From assembly GCF_037688875.1 (NCBI RefSeq), contig NZ_JAWDIE010000006.1, forward strand, positions 62,001 to 126,000: a DNA stretch of 64,000 nucleotides, in the 5' to 3' direction. Position numbers and translations under genes: made by a program. The notes beneath the pieces were generated by a model. The model was not told the DNA's origin. It worked only from the letters and a program-made list of their open reading frames with translations, and ran no database searches. The DNA is from Amphibiibacter pelophylacis. GTDB taxonomy: Bacteria > Pseudomonadota > Gammaproteobacteria > Burkholderiales > Burkholderiaceae_C. Shown piece after piece: positions 52,082 through 60,315 of this stretch; position 1 is the stretch's first letter; each line of letters opens with the position of its first letter.

Positions 52082-53031
52082 CAGCGTGCTCCCTTGCGTG
52101 AGAGTTGATCCACCGTGACCGCGACAATCACCAGGATGCCAGTGATCAGCACCTGATAGACCGAGGACACGCCCATCAGCGTGAGGCCGTTGCGCAGGAC
52201 GCCCACCACGATGGTGCCGGCCAGTGTGCCCAGCACCAGGCCGCGTCCGCCAAAGAGGCTGGTGCCGCCCAGCACCACGGCGGTGATGGCGTCCAGGTTT
52301 TCGGTTTGTCCGGCGTTGGGGTCACCCACGCCGGTGCGGGCCACGGCCAGCAGCGAGGCGATGCCGTAAAACACCCCGGCTGTGGCGTAAACGCCGATCA
52401 GCACGCGGTCGGTCGGGATGCCGATCAGGCGGGTGGCTTCGGGGTTGTTGCCCACGGCGTAAACGTGGCGGCCCGAGGCGGTGTCGCGCAGCCAGAACCA
52501 GGTGACCAGATACAGCAGCACCATCAGCACCGTGCCGTAGGCGATGCGCGTGCCGCCCAGCGAGAAAGTACTGCCCAGCCAGGTCATGGCATCGGGCACC
52601 GTGGTGACCGTCTGCGCGCCCGAATACAGCTGGGTGATGGCGAAGGCGATGTTGAAAGTGCCCAGCGTGACGATGAAGGGTGGCAGCTTGATGCGGGTGA
52701 CCAGCAGGCCGTTGATCAGGCCAAAGAGGGTGGTCACGCCAATGCCCAGCAGGATGGCGATGGGCGCGGGCAGGCCGAAATCCTGCGCGATCTTGGTCAT
52801 GACAATCGAGCCCAGCGCCATCACCATGCCGCAGGACAGGTCAATGCCCGCGGTGAGGATGATCAGCGTCTGGCCGATGCCGATGATGCCCACGACCATC
52901 ACCTGCTGCAGGATGAGCGAGAAGTTGGCGGAGCTGAAGAAATTGTCGGTGGTCAGCCCGAACACCGCGCAGGCGATGATCAGGGCGATGAAGGGCCCGA
53001 GCTGGCTGATGGGCGGCAGCTTGTCTTTCAT
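52081..53031 (-). CDS. frcC: Sugar ABC transporter permease (FrcC-like)
   Basis: A 316-residue inner-membrane permease of the ribose/xylose/arabinose family with about eight to ten hydrophobic segments. Conserved strings are GQTLIILTAGIDLSCGMVMA, LPPFIVTLGTF, GRHVYAVGNNPEATRLIGI and ITAVVLGGTSLFGGRG. It forms the channel of a sugar importer with FrcA and FrcB. A GC-rich hairpin separates it from frcB. Confidence 0.93.
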   Translation of the reverse strand: MKDKLPPISQLGPFIALIIACAVFGLTTDNFFSSANFSLILQQVMVVGIIGIGQTLIILTAGIDLSCGMVMALGSIVMTKIAQDFGLPAPIAILLGIGVTTLFGLINGLLVTRIKLPPFIVTLGTFNIAFAITQLYSGAQTVTTVPDAMTWLGSTFSLGGTRIAYGTVLMVLLYLVTWFWLRDTASGRHVYAVGNNPEATRLIGIPTDRVLIGVYATAGVFYGIASLLAVARTGVGDPNAGQTENLDAITAVVLGGTSLFGGRGLVLGTLAGTIVVGVLRNGLTLMGVSSVYQVLITGILVIVAVTVDQLSRKGAR

Positions 53032-53082
53032 GGGAGGCTTTCAGCAAAGAGAACGGGGCAGCAGCGGGCGTCAGGCCCACCG

Positions 53083-53103
53083 CCGCCCCGAAAGGCAGGG
53101 CGG
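53083..53103 (-). other. GC-rich hairpin between frcB and frcC
   Basis: CCGCCC and GGGCGG form a 6-bp stem with a 9-base loop (CGAAAGGCA), with no T run. Hairpins in this place often protect the binding-protein part of the mRNA so that it is made in excess over the permease. That role here is inferred from position. Confidence 0.5.
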
Positions 53104-53111
53104 GAGACGGA

Positions 53112-54122
53112 TTACTTGTTGCCCCAGCACTTGTCCAGACCGACCTTGGTGTCGGCGCTGGTCACACCGGCGACCGGTTTGGCAGCGATCAGCGTCACGC
53201 CGGTGTCGGTGTAGCCCGACTTGACCTTCTTGCCCGTCTTGGCAAACTCGACGCCAGCGGCCACACCCATGGCGGCCATCTGCAGCGGGTACTGCTGGCT
53301 GGTCGCGGCGATCTTGCCGGCCGCCACGTCCTTGACGCCGTCACAGCCGCCGTCCACCGACACGATCACCACGTCTTTTTCTTTACCGGCGGCCTTCAGG
53401 GCGTTGTAGGCGCCCGCGGCTGCGGGTTCGTTGATGGTATAGACCAGGTTGATGCCGGGGTTTTTCTGCAGGCAGTTTTCCATGCCGGTCTGGCCCTTGG
53501 CGCGGTCGCCGTAGCTGTCGGCCATGCAGACCACTTCAGCGGGCTTGGCCAGCTCGTTGCTGGTCGCGGGCAGCGATTTCAGGCCGTAGCCCTGCAGGAA
53601 ACCGTTGTGGCGCTGGGCGCCCACCGGGTGGCCGGGGAAGAGATCCAGCGTGGCGATGACGGGCTTCTTGCCGCCCAGCGCCGCCTTGGCGTACTGGCCG
53701 ATCAGCTCGCCGGCCTTGTAGTTGTTGGTGGCGAACAGGGCGTCCACGGCGGAGGCCGGGTCGGTCGGGCTGTCCAGGGCGATCACCTGCACGCCAGCGG
53801 CCTGCGCCTTCTTGATGGCCGGGATGATGGCTTTGGAGTCGGCCGGGGTGATCAGGATGGTCTTGGCGCCAGCGGCGACAAAGTTCTCGATCAGGGCGAC
53901 CTGGCTGGCGTTATCGCCGTCGATCTTGCCCGCGCCGGACAGCAGCTTGGCGCCTAGCTTTTTGGCTTCGGCCTCGGCGCCTTCCTTCATCTTGACGAAG
54001 AAGGGGTTGGTGTCGGTTTTGGTGATCAGGCCAATGACGGGCTCGGCGGCGTGCGCGCCAAAAGAAAACAGGGCGCCCAGAGCGGCCAGGGCGACGGTGC
54101 GGGAGAGGGGGGTGAAGGCCAT
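53112..54122 (-). CDS. frcB: Periplasmic sugar-binding protein (FrcB-like)
   Basis: A 336-residue periplasmic-binding protein with signal peptide (VALAALGALFSFGAHA, then AEPVIGLITKTDTNPFFVKM). The two-lobe type I fold shows in GAKTILITPADSKAIIPAIK, QVIALDSPTDPASAVDALFA and VIVSVDGGCDGVKDVAAGKI. It resembles FrcB, which binds fructose, ribose and mannose. It is the first gene of the operon frcB-frcC-frcA-fucU-ROK. Upstream, a 12-base palindrome ACTGAAGTCAGT at 54220-54231 is a possible operator. Confidence 0.92.
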   Translation of the reverse strand: MAFTPLSRTVALAALGALFSFGAHAAEPVIGLITKTDTNPFFVKMKEGAEAEAKKLGAKLLSGAGKIDGDNASQVALIENFVAAGAKTILITPADSKAIIPAIKKAQAAGVQVIALDSPTDPASAVDALFATNNYKAGELIGQYAKAALGGKKPVIATLDLFPGHPVGAQRHNGFLQGYGLKSLPATSNELAKPAEVVCMADSYGDRAKGQTGMENCLQKNPGINLVYTINEPAAAGAYNALKAAGKEKDVVIVSVDGGCDGVKDVAAGKIAATSQQYPLQMAAMGVAAGVEFAKTGKKVKSGYTDTGVTLIAAKPVAGVTSADTKVGLDKCWGNK

Positions 54123-54354
54123 GGAATGTCTCGCTTGAAGAATGAAGTGAACGAAGGGTCGATGCAGGGAAAACGCCGGGAAATCAGGGAAGCCTGCCGC
54201 GCAGTGCCTGTGCTGCAGGACTGAAGTCAGTGTAATAAGTAAACAAAGATGATTTAATGGTGGAAACCCTGGGGCACTTTGGATGATTCGTTCACCAGTG
54301 AATCTGCACGCCGGCGCTTGGGTGGCTTGGCGTCCGGGCGCCGGGGCGCTCTGG

Positions 54355-56199
54355 TCAGGCTGCGCGCAGCGTGACGCGAAAGACGTTCAGCGGCTGGCCG
54401 GAGAGCGCGTCTTCGCCCAGCAGATAGCCTAGCTGCGCGCCGTGGCGGTCGCACAGCTCGCGGCACAGGTAGAGCCCAAGGCCGGTGCCCCGGCTGCGCG
54501 TCGAGTAAAAGGGTTCGAAGAGGTGGTTGTGCACGGCGGGCGGAATGGGGCTGCCGTCGCTGGCCACGTCCAGCCACCAGCCGCTTCCGCCGCCAGGCAG
54601 CGCGGGCGCGGCCCGTACGCTGATCTGGATGGAGCCGATCTGGCGGCGGCAGTGGCGCCAGGCGTTGTCCAGCAGGTTGACGCAGACGCGGTGGAAATCC
54701 TGGGCGTCAAACCAGAAGCTCGCGCCCGCTGGGCCGGGCGAGAGCTGCAGCACCAGATCGGGCGCCAGCGGCGGGGTGCTGGCCGCGGTGGTGGGGCAGT
54801 CGGCGGCGTCGGCCTGGCGTTCGCCGGGCGCCCAGTGGCGCAGCACTTCGGCGATCTGCTCGTCCAGCATCAGGGGCCGCGACTGGATCTGCTGCGGGTC
54901 TGCGGCGGTGTCCATCACGTCGTCGACGATGCGGCGCAGGCGCGACACGTTGGCGGCGATCATGTCCGACAGCCGCTGCAGCACCGGGTCGGTCAGATCC
55001 TCGTGCAGCAGCTGGTTGGCCTGCGCGATGGCCGCCAGCGGGTTGCGGAACTCGTGCGCGATGCCCGCCGAAAAACGGCCCATGGTGGCCAGACGCTCCT
55101 GGCGGTGGCGGCCCTGTTCGGTGCGCTGGTCCTCCATGAAGACGACGCAGACCGGCTGCTGGTGGCCACCCCGGTCGTGGGTGGCGATGCGGATGCGCAG
55201 CACCAGCGCGCGCTGCAGCCCGGAGGCAAAGTGCAGGGTCACCGTCTGGCGCCGCGACTGGATCAGCGCCTGCACGCTGTCGGTTGCGGCTGGCTGCGCA
55301 AAAGCCTGGCGCACGCTGGCGTGCAGCTCGGTCCAGGCGCTCTGTCCGGCCAGATCAAACGGCACCACGGGCAGCAGGCCCTGGTGGCCCAGCAGAGCGC
55401 GCGCGGCCGGGTTGGCGCTGTGTACCGATCCGGTGTTGTCCACGACCAGCACGCCCTCGTCCATGTCGCCGATGACCATGGCGTTGAGCAGCGCCTGCTG
55501 GCGCACCAGTTCGCGCTGCTCCTGCACCTGCGCGCGCTCGTGCAGGGTGCGCTGGGACACGCCCTGGGCCAGAAAGCCCAGCAGATACATGCCGGCCACG
55601 ACCACCGCGCCCCGGCCCAGCTGCACCAGCGACTGCGGGAACGGATCCAGCGCCAGCGCAAACGGCGCCAGCAGGATGACCGCCGCCAGCGTGCTGGTGA
55701 CCAGCGCGGTGCTGCGCGACATCAGCAGTCCGGCCATCAGCACCGGCAGCACAAACAGCGCGGCGTGGTTCAGCCCGCCAGCCGGTTCGCCCCAGTACAG
55801 CCAGCTGAAAAAGACGAGATCGCTGCCCACGGCCAGCAGCCAGGGGCGGTGCCACGCGGGCAGGGGCGGGGCCGGACCATCGCTGAGGCGACGGCGGCGC
55901 TGGCGCTGCTCCAGCTGCACAACCAGGCCCAGCCAGAGCAGGGCCTGCAGCGCATACAGCGTGGCGGGCACGAGGCTCTGGACCGGATTTTTGCCGACAT
56001 CGGCCGACGAGGTGGACAGCAGCAGCTGCACGGCCAGCAGCGCCAGCGCCACAAACACCCGCACGCGCACGTAGCGCAGGTAGACCGGCCACTGCGGTGC
56101 CAGCGGGTCGGGCGCGGCGCCGCACAGATCGCGCAGCGCCAGTCCGGCGGCGGCCAGCCTCAGGGTGGCGGATGGCCGGACGGGAGGCAGGGGACTCAC
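54355..56199 (-). CDS. pilS: PilS-like sensor histidine kinase
   Basis: A 614-residue sensor. It has about six N-terminal membrane segments (residues 45-225), a PAS domain (about 250-370, VIGDMDEGVLVVDNTGSVHS), a histidine-phosphorylation motif (AGIAHEFRNPLAAIAQANQL) and an ATPase domain with NLLDNAWRH, a degenerate DVASDGSPIP in the G1 position (normally DxGxG) and RGTGLGLYLC. In relatives it pairs with the regulator PilR, encoded just downstream, to control type IV pili with sigma-54. Here no pilR follows; the next minus-strand gene is frcB. The 4-base overlap with the PP0621-type gene upstream matches the usual order. Confidence 0.85.
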   Translation of the reverse strand: MSPLPPVRPSATLRLAAAGLALRDLCGAAPDPLAPQWPVYLRYVRVRVFVALALLAVQLLLSTSSADVGKNPVQSLVPATLYALQALLWLGLVVQLEQRQRRRRLSDGPAPPLPAWHRPWLLAVGSDLVFFSWLYWGEPAGGLNHAALFVLPVLMAGLLMSRSTALVTSTLAAVILLAPFALALDPFPQSLVQLGRGAVVVAGMYLLGFLAQGVSQRTLHERAQVQEQRELVRQQALLNAMVIGDMDEGVLVVDNTGSVHSANPAARALLGHQGLLPVVPFDLAGQSAWTELHASVRQAFAQPAATDSVQALIQSRRQTVTLHFASGLQRALVLRIRIATHDRGGHQQPVCVVFMEDQRTEQGRHRQERLATMGRFSAGIAHEFRNPLAAIAQANQLLHEDLTDPVLQRLSDMIAANVSRLRRIVDDVMDTAADPQQIQSRPLMLDEQIAEVLRHWAPGERQADAADCPTTAASTPPLAPDLVLQLSPGPAGASFWFDAQDFHRVCVNLLDNAWRHCRRQIGSIQISVRAAPALPGGGSGWWLDVASDGSPIPPAVHNHLFEPFYSTRSRGTGLGLYLCRELCDRHGAQLGYLLGEDALSGQPLNVFRVTLRAA

Positions 56200-56462
56200 G
56201 CCGTGTGGGCAGGGCCGGCGTCAGCGTGCTCGCGGCAGCAGTAGGCCTGGTTTCCGATCATCAGCGCTTCGGGCCGCGCCAGATGGACGCCGCACTGCGC
56301 GCACACGACGGTATCGACTACCGGCGCGGGCGCGCTTCCGCCAGCAGCCTGCGCCTGCTGGGCTTTGAGGGCCTCGATCTGCTGCTGCAGCTTGCGCCGG
56401 ATCCAGCGGCGGGCCAGATGCCAGCCGGCAAACAGGATGACCAGCCAGATGATGAGTTTCAT
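56196..56462 (-). CDS. PP0621-family small protein
   Basis: An 88-residue protein with one N-terminal membrane helix (MKLIIWLVILFAGWHLARRW), a short coiled Gln-rich stretch and a C-terminal Cys/His motif (CAQCGVHLARPEALMIGNQAYCCREHA) likely to bind zinc. Such proteins are regularly found before pilS in betaproteobacteria and pseudomonads; their function is unknown. Confidence 0.85.
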   Translation of the reverse strand: MKLIIWLVILFAGWHLARRWIRRKLQQQIEALKAQQAQAAGGSAPAPVVDTVVCAQCGVHLARPEALMIGNQAYCCREHADAGPAHTA

Positions 56463-56492
56463 GCGCGCGTCCTGACAGGCAAAAGCCCGATT

Positions 56493-57005
56493 CTAGGGGA
56501 GGCGCGGCGCCGCATCCACCGGCTGGGCGATGTCGAACTTGCTGCGCCGGATGCTGAAGTACGCCCGCACGTTGCGCACCTGGCGCTGGCCGCTGAGCAG
56601 GCTCTGGCTCAGGCGCTGGTAATGCGCCATGTCGGCCACCCAGGCGATCAGCACGAAATCGATGCCGCCGCCCGTGCGCCAGGCCTGCTGTACCTCGGGC
56701 AGCGCCTGCACGGCGGCCTCGAAGGCCAGCGCGGACTCGTCGGTCTGCGGGTCCAGAGTGATCTCCAGCACCACATGCAGGCCCTGCGCCACCTGCTGCG
56801 GCGCCAGCAGCGCCACCACGCGCTGGATGACGCCGCCCTCCATCAGACGGCGCACGCGGCGCAGCGCCGTCGCGGGCGAGACGTGCGCCAGCCGCGCCAG
56901 CGCCGCGTTGCTGCGCGAGGCGTCTTCCTGCAGCAGTCGAAGCAGCCGCCGGTCGGTGTCGTCCAGCTCCAGCGGGATTGAAGCGGCTGTGGATGAATCA
57001 TTCAT
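56493..57005 (-). CDS. Lrp/AsnC-family transcriptional regulator
   Basis: A 170-residue regulator. The N-terminal HTH reads DRRLLRLLQEDASRSNAALA then RLAHVSPATALRRVRRLMEG, and the C-terminal RAM domain (LHVVLEITLDPQTDESALAF, EVQQAWRTGGGIDFVLIAWV) binds amino acids. Its target is unknown; it is divergent from glmS, with 160 bases of AT-rich DNA between the starts. Confidence 0.93.
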   Translation of the reverse strand: MNDSSTAASIPLELDDTDRRLLRLLQEDASRSNAALARLAHVSPATALRRVRRLMEGGVIQRVVALLAPQQVAQGLHVVLEITLDPQTDESALAFEAAVQALPEVQQAWRTGGGIDFVLIAWVADMAHYQRLSQSLLSGQRQVRNVRAYFSIRRSKFDIAQPVDAAPRLP

Positions 57006-57165
57006 GAATGACTAAATTTTGGTTGATTGTTGCAAGATGGCATATTACTGCAATATTATTTCATTTACAGATGATTAATGAAAGATCGGGATCACGTCTG
57101 GTGAGCATGACAGCCGTGGCGCGGCTAGCATGTCGGCATCTTTCATCCTGTTCAAGGACCTGCTT

Positions 57166-59004
57166 ATGTGTGGCATCGTGGGCGCCGTCAGTTCGCGCAA
57201 CATCGTTCCGGTTCTGGTCGAGGGCCTCAAGCGCCTGGAGTACCGGGGTTATGACTCCTGCGGCGTGGCCGTGCACCAGGACGGCGCGCTGCGCCGGGCG
57301 CGCAGCACGTCGCGCGTGGCCGAGCTGGACACCCATGTGGCGCAGGACGGCATCGCCGCCGGGACGGGCATTGCGCACACGCGCTGGGCCACGCACGGCG
57401 AACCGGCGGTGCGTAACGCGCACCCGCACTTCTCGCGCGACCGCATCGCGCTGGTGCACAACGGCATCATCGAAAACCACGACGAGCTGCGCGCCGAGCT
57501 GCGCGCGCTGGGCTATGTTTTTGACAGCCAGACCGACACCGAAGTCATCGCCCACCTGGTCCACCACCTGTATCAGGGCGACCTGCTGGCGGCGGTTCAG
57601 CAGGCGGTGACGCGGCTGCAGGGCGCTTACGCCATCGCCGTGTTCAGTCAGGACGAGCCGCACCGCATCATCGGTGCCCGCGAGGGCTCGCCGCTGGTGC
57701 TGGGCCGCGGTCAGGACGGCGCCGCCGAGAACTTCCTGGCGTCCGACGCCATGGCGCTGGCCGGGGTCACCGACCAGATCGTCTATCTGGAAGAGGGCGA
57801 CGTGGTCGACATGCAGCCCGGCCGGGTCTGGATCACGCGCCGCGACGCGGGCGGCCATTACGTGGACGTGCAGCGCGAGACACGCACCGTGCACGCGCAC
57901 AGCGGCGCCGCCGAGCTGGGCCCCTACCGCCACTACATGCAAAAAGAGATTTTCGAGCAGCCCCAGGCCATCGCCGACACGCTGGACGCGGTCAGCCACA
58001 TCACGCCCGAGCTGTTCGGCGAGAAAGCGCCGCAGGCGTTGTCCGAAATCAACCGCGTGCTCATCCTGGCCTGTGGCACCAGCTACTACGCGGGCCTGAC
58101 CGCCAAATACTGGCTGGAAGGCGTGGCGCGCATTCCCACCGAGGTCGAAGTCGCCAGCGAATACCGCTACCGCACCAGCGTCCCCGACCCGAAAACCCTG
58201 GTCGTGACCATCACCCAGAGCGGCGAAACCGCCGACACGCTGGCCGCGCTCAAGCACGCGCGCAGTCTGGGCATGTCGCACACGCTGACCATCTGCAACG
58301 TCGCCACCAGCGCCATGGTGCGCGAGTGCGCCATGGCCTACATCACCCGCGCGGGGGTGGAGATTGGCGTGGCCTCGACCAAGGCCTTCACCACGCAGCT
58401 GATCGGCCTCTTCCTGCTGACGCTGACGCTGGCCAAACTGCGCGGCCACCTGAGCGCCGAAGAAGAAGCCCGCCACCTGAAAGATCTGCGCCACCTGCCC
58501 GTGGCAGTGCAGTCCGTGCTGGCGCTGGAGCCGCAGATCATCGCCTGGAGCGAGGAGTTCGTGCCGCGCCACAACGCGCTCTTCCTGGGCCGGGGCCGCC
58601 ACTACCCGATCGCGCTGGAGGGCGCGCTGAAGCTCAAGGAAATCAGCTACATCCACGCTGAAGCCTACCCGGCCGGCGAGCTGAAACACGGCCCGCTGGC
58701 GCTGGTGACGCGCGAAATGCCGGTGATCACCGTCGCGCCCAACGACGAGCTGCTGGAAAAGCTCAAGAGCAACATCCAGGAAGTGCGCGCACGCGGCGGC
58801 GAGCTGTTCGTTTTCGCCGACGGCGACAGCCGCATGGAGAGCGAACCCGGCGTGCGCGTGCTGCGCATGCCCGAGCACTACGGCCTGACCAGCCCCATCC
58901 TGCACGTCATCCCGCTGCAGCTGCTGGCGTACCACACGGCGTGCGCCAGGGGGACTGATGTGGATAAGCCGAGGAATCTGGCGAAGAGTGTGACGGTGGA
59001 GTGA
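57166..59004 (+). CDS. glmS: Glutamine--fructose-6-phosphate aminotransferase
   Basis: A 612-residue enzyme. The N-terminal glutaminase domain begins MCGIVGAVSSRN, with Cys as the nucleophile after Met removal, and has RYDSCG-type motif EYRGYDSCGVAV. Two SIS domains bind the sugar (ACGTSYYAGLTAKYWLE, TQSGETADTLAALKHA; GRGRHYPIALEGALKLKE) and the C terminus reads PRNLAKSVTVE. It makes glucosamine-6-phosphate for the cell wall and LPS. ATG 57166 follows AAGGA and fits the family. Confidence 0.98.
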   Translation: MCGIVGAVSSRNIVPVLVEGLKRLEYRGYDSCGVAVHQDGALRRARSTSRVAELDTHVAQDGIAAGTGIAHTRWATHGEPAVRNAHPHFSRDRIALVHNGIIENHDELRAELRALGYVFDSQTDTEVIAHLVHHLYQGDLLAAVQQAVTRLQGAYAIAVFSQDEPHRIIGAREGSPLVLGRGQDGAAENFLASDAMALAGVTDQIVYLEEGDVVDMQPGRVWITRRDAGGHYVDVQRETRTVHAHSGAAELGPYRHYMQKEIFEQPQAIADTLDAVSHITPELFGEKAPQALSEINRVLILACGTSYYAGLTAKYWLEGVARIPTEVEVASEYRYRTSVPDPKTLVVTITQSGETADTLAALKHARSLGMSHTLTICNVATSAMVRECAMAYITRAGVEIGVASTKAFTTQLIGLFLLTLTLAKLRGHLSAEEEARHLKDLRHLPVAVQSVLALEPQIIAWSEEFVPRHNALFLGRGRHYPIALEGALKLKEISYIHAEAYPAGELKHGPLALVTREMPVITVAPNDELLEKLKSNIQEVRARGGELFVFADGDSRMESEPGVRVLRMPEHYGLTSPILHVIPLQLLAYHTACARGTDVDKPRNLAKSVTVE

Positions 59005-59038
59005 GGGTGCGGGGCAGGAGAGCCAGCCACTGGCGCAT

Positions 59039-60226
59039 TCATTCCTCGCCCATCGCCAGGTTGCCCTGCGCTGAACCCGGTGGCCAAGCGCCCGCCTCCC
59101 TGCGGACCTCAAACCAGCGGTGCATGGCTGCGTCCTCACCGGCATATTCCCCACGCGCCGATTTCCACACCAAGGCAGGTGTGCGCTGGCGCAGCGACTC
59201 CAGGGATTTCTGCGCCTGCTGCACGCTGATCGGGCTTCCCAGCTTGTCACGGTAGAAGCGCAGCGCTTCGGCATCGTATGGGCGAAAGCGCGACCCCTGA
59301 TCCAGCATGCGCCACAGCACCACCTGCTCGATGGGTTTGAGACCCAGGAAGTCGGATTCCATCTGCGCTTCGTCCTGAGACTGCTGGTCCTGCGCCGCCT
59401 GCTGCAGCGCGGGTTCGAAGCGGCCTTTGTGGCCCGACAGCGGGCTGAGCACGGCCCCCATCGCGGCCATGAAGAACTGCGGCCGGTGGCCGAAGGCGGT
59501 AAACGCCTCCTGCAAGGCGGCCCGGTCCACCGGGACCAGGTCGGGCCGCTGGGCCTCCACCAGGGTGGCTACATGGGCGATGAAATCCGTGTCCAGCGGG
59601 GGAAGTGTCTGAATCTGCGAACCGTAAAACGGTGCCCCCGCGCTGACCACCAGGCGCAGCAGCTTGTCACGATCGGACCCCGACATCACCAGCATCAGGT
59701 TCACCCGGCCAGGCTGGTTCATCTGGTCACGCGCCGACTTCAGCGCGGTCATCGCCACCTCGCCCGCCTCGCTGGTCAGGGCATGCTGGGCCTCGTCAAT
59801 GATCAGCGCCACCGGACGGCCTGCCGCCAGGTGCAGGCTGCGCAGTGCGTCCACCAGGGTGAGGCCATCCACTTGACCGATCTGGCTGATGTCGATGTCC
59901 AGGGCGCCTGCCACCTTCACACTTTTGACGCCGGCCTTTCGTGCGGTGCGGGCGACCAGGCCAAGGTGCCCCTGCAGGGCTTGGGCAATGGCCTCGGCAA
60001 TCAGGGCGCCGGGGTCGCGGCGGGTGTCGGCCCACAGGTCCACATATACGACTTCCACGTCGGCCTTCTGCAAGGCGGGCGCCAGGTCACCCTGCAAAAA
60101 GGTGCTCTTGCCGGTTCGGCGCGGCGCCGCCAGGAACAGTCCGTTGTGTGCGTCGCCCAGCAGCGTTTTGCCCTGCAGGGCCTGGACCAGCTGCTGCGCC
60201 AATGCGGTACGGTGGTAAGCGATCAT
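59039..60226 (-). CDS. AAA-type ATPase of unknown function
   Basis: A 395-residue protein. Residues 25-45 hold the P-loop (LFLAAPRRTGKSTFLQGD), Walker B is ALIIDEAQHAL, and MLVMSGSDRDKLLRLV fits sensor 1. The C-terminal 130 residues look like a winged-helix region (LKPIEQVVLWRMLDQGSRFR, DKLGSPISVQQAQKSLESL). It resembles the MNS/Orc-Cdc6-like clan of stand-alone ATPases. The gene stands alone, convergent with glmS, and is preceded by a 41-base palindrome 12 bases before the ATG in AT-rich DNA, which suggests autoregulation and perhaps acquisition by transfer. Its role is not readable. Confidence 0.75.
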   Translation of the reverse strand: MIAYHRTALAQQLVQALQGKTLLGDAHNGLFLAAPRRTGKSTFLQGDLAPALQKADVEVVYVDLWADTRRDPGALIAEAIAQALQGHLGLVARTARKAGVKSVKVAGALDIDISQIGQVDGLTLVDALRSLHLAAGRPVALIIDEAQHALTSEAGEVAMTALKSARDQMNQPGRVNLMLVMSGSDRDKLLRLVVSAGAPFYGSQIQTLPPLDTDFIAHVATLVEAQRPDLVPVDRAALQEAFTAFGHRPQFFMAAMGAVLSPLSGHKGRFEPALQQAAQDQQSQDEAQMESDFLGLKPIEQVVLWRMLDQGSRFRPYDAEALRFYRDKLGSPISVQQAQKSLESLRQRTPALVWKSARGEYAGEDAAMHRWFEVRREAGAWPPGSAQGNLAMGEE

Positions 60227-60238
60227 GCAATTATCTTT

Positions 60239-60279
60239 TTTTATCCTGGAAAAGATATTTTATCTTTTTCAGGATAAAA
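60239..60279. promoter_or_regulatory. 41-base near-perfect palindrome upstream of the AAA ATPase gene
   Basis: TTTTATCCTGGAAAAGATA (60239-60257) and TATCTTTTTCAGGATAAAA (60261-60279) are inverted copies with one mismatch and a 3-base centre. A further half-site TTATCTTTTT lies at 60231-60240 on the gene side. It covers the place of the promoter and likely acts as an operator or other protein-binding site. The flanking DNA is strongly AT-rich against the genome. Confidence 0.7.
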
Positions 60280-60315
60280 GTGGATAGTTCGACAAAGCCC
60301 TTTCGTCCCGCCCAC

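Noticed and set aside
54254..54577. A remnant of pilR after pilS
   Set aside because: The open frame here is another frame of the pilS C terminus, and the bases between pilS and frcB show no response-regulator or sigma-54 domain string.
54442..56244. A 600-codon plus-strand frame opposite pilS
   Set aside because: Low-complexity shadow; the minus-strand kinase has recognisable H and ATPase motifs.
57006..57165. A regulatory RNA such as a glmS ribozyme upstream of glmS
   Set aside because: That ribozyme is known from Gram-positive bacteria, and no conserved core or stable folded structure is visible in this short AT-rich leader.
60239..60279. The palindrome as inverted ends of a transposon
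   Set aside because: The arms are only 3 bases apart and enclose no gene; a single palindromic operator fits better.
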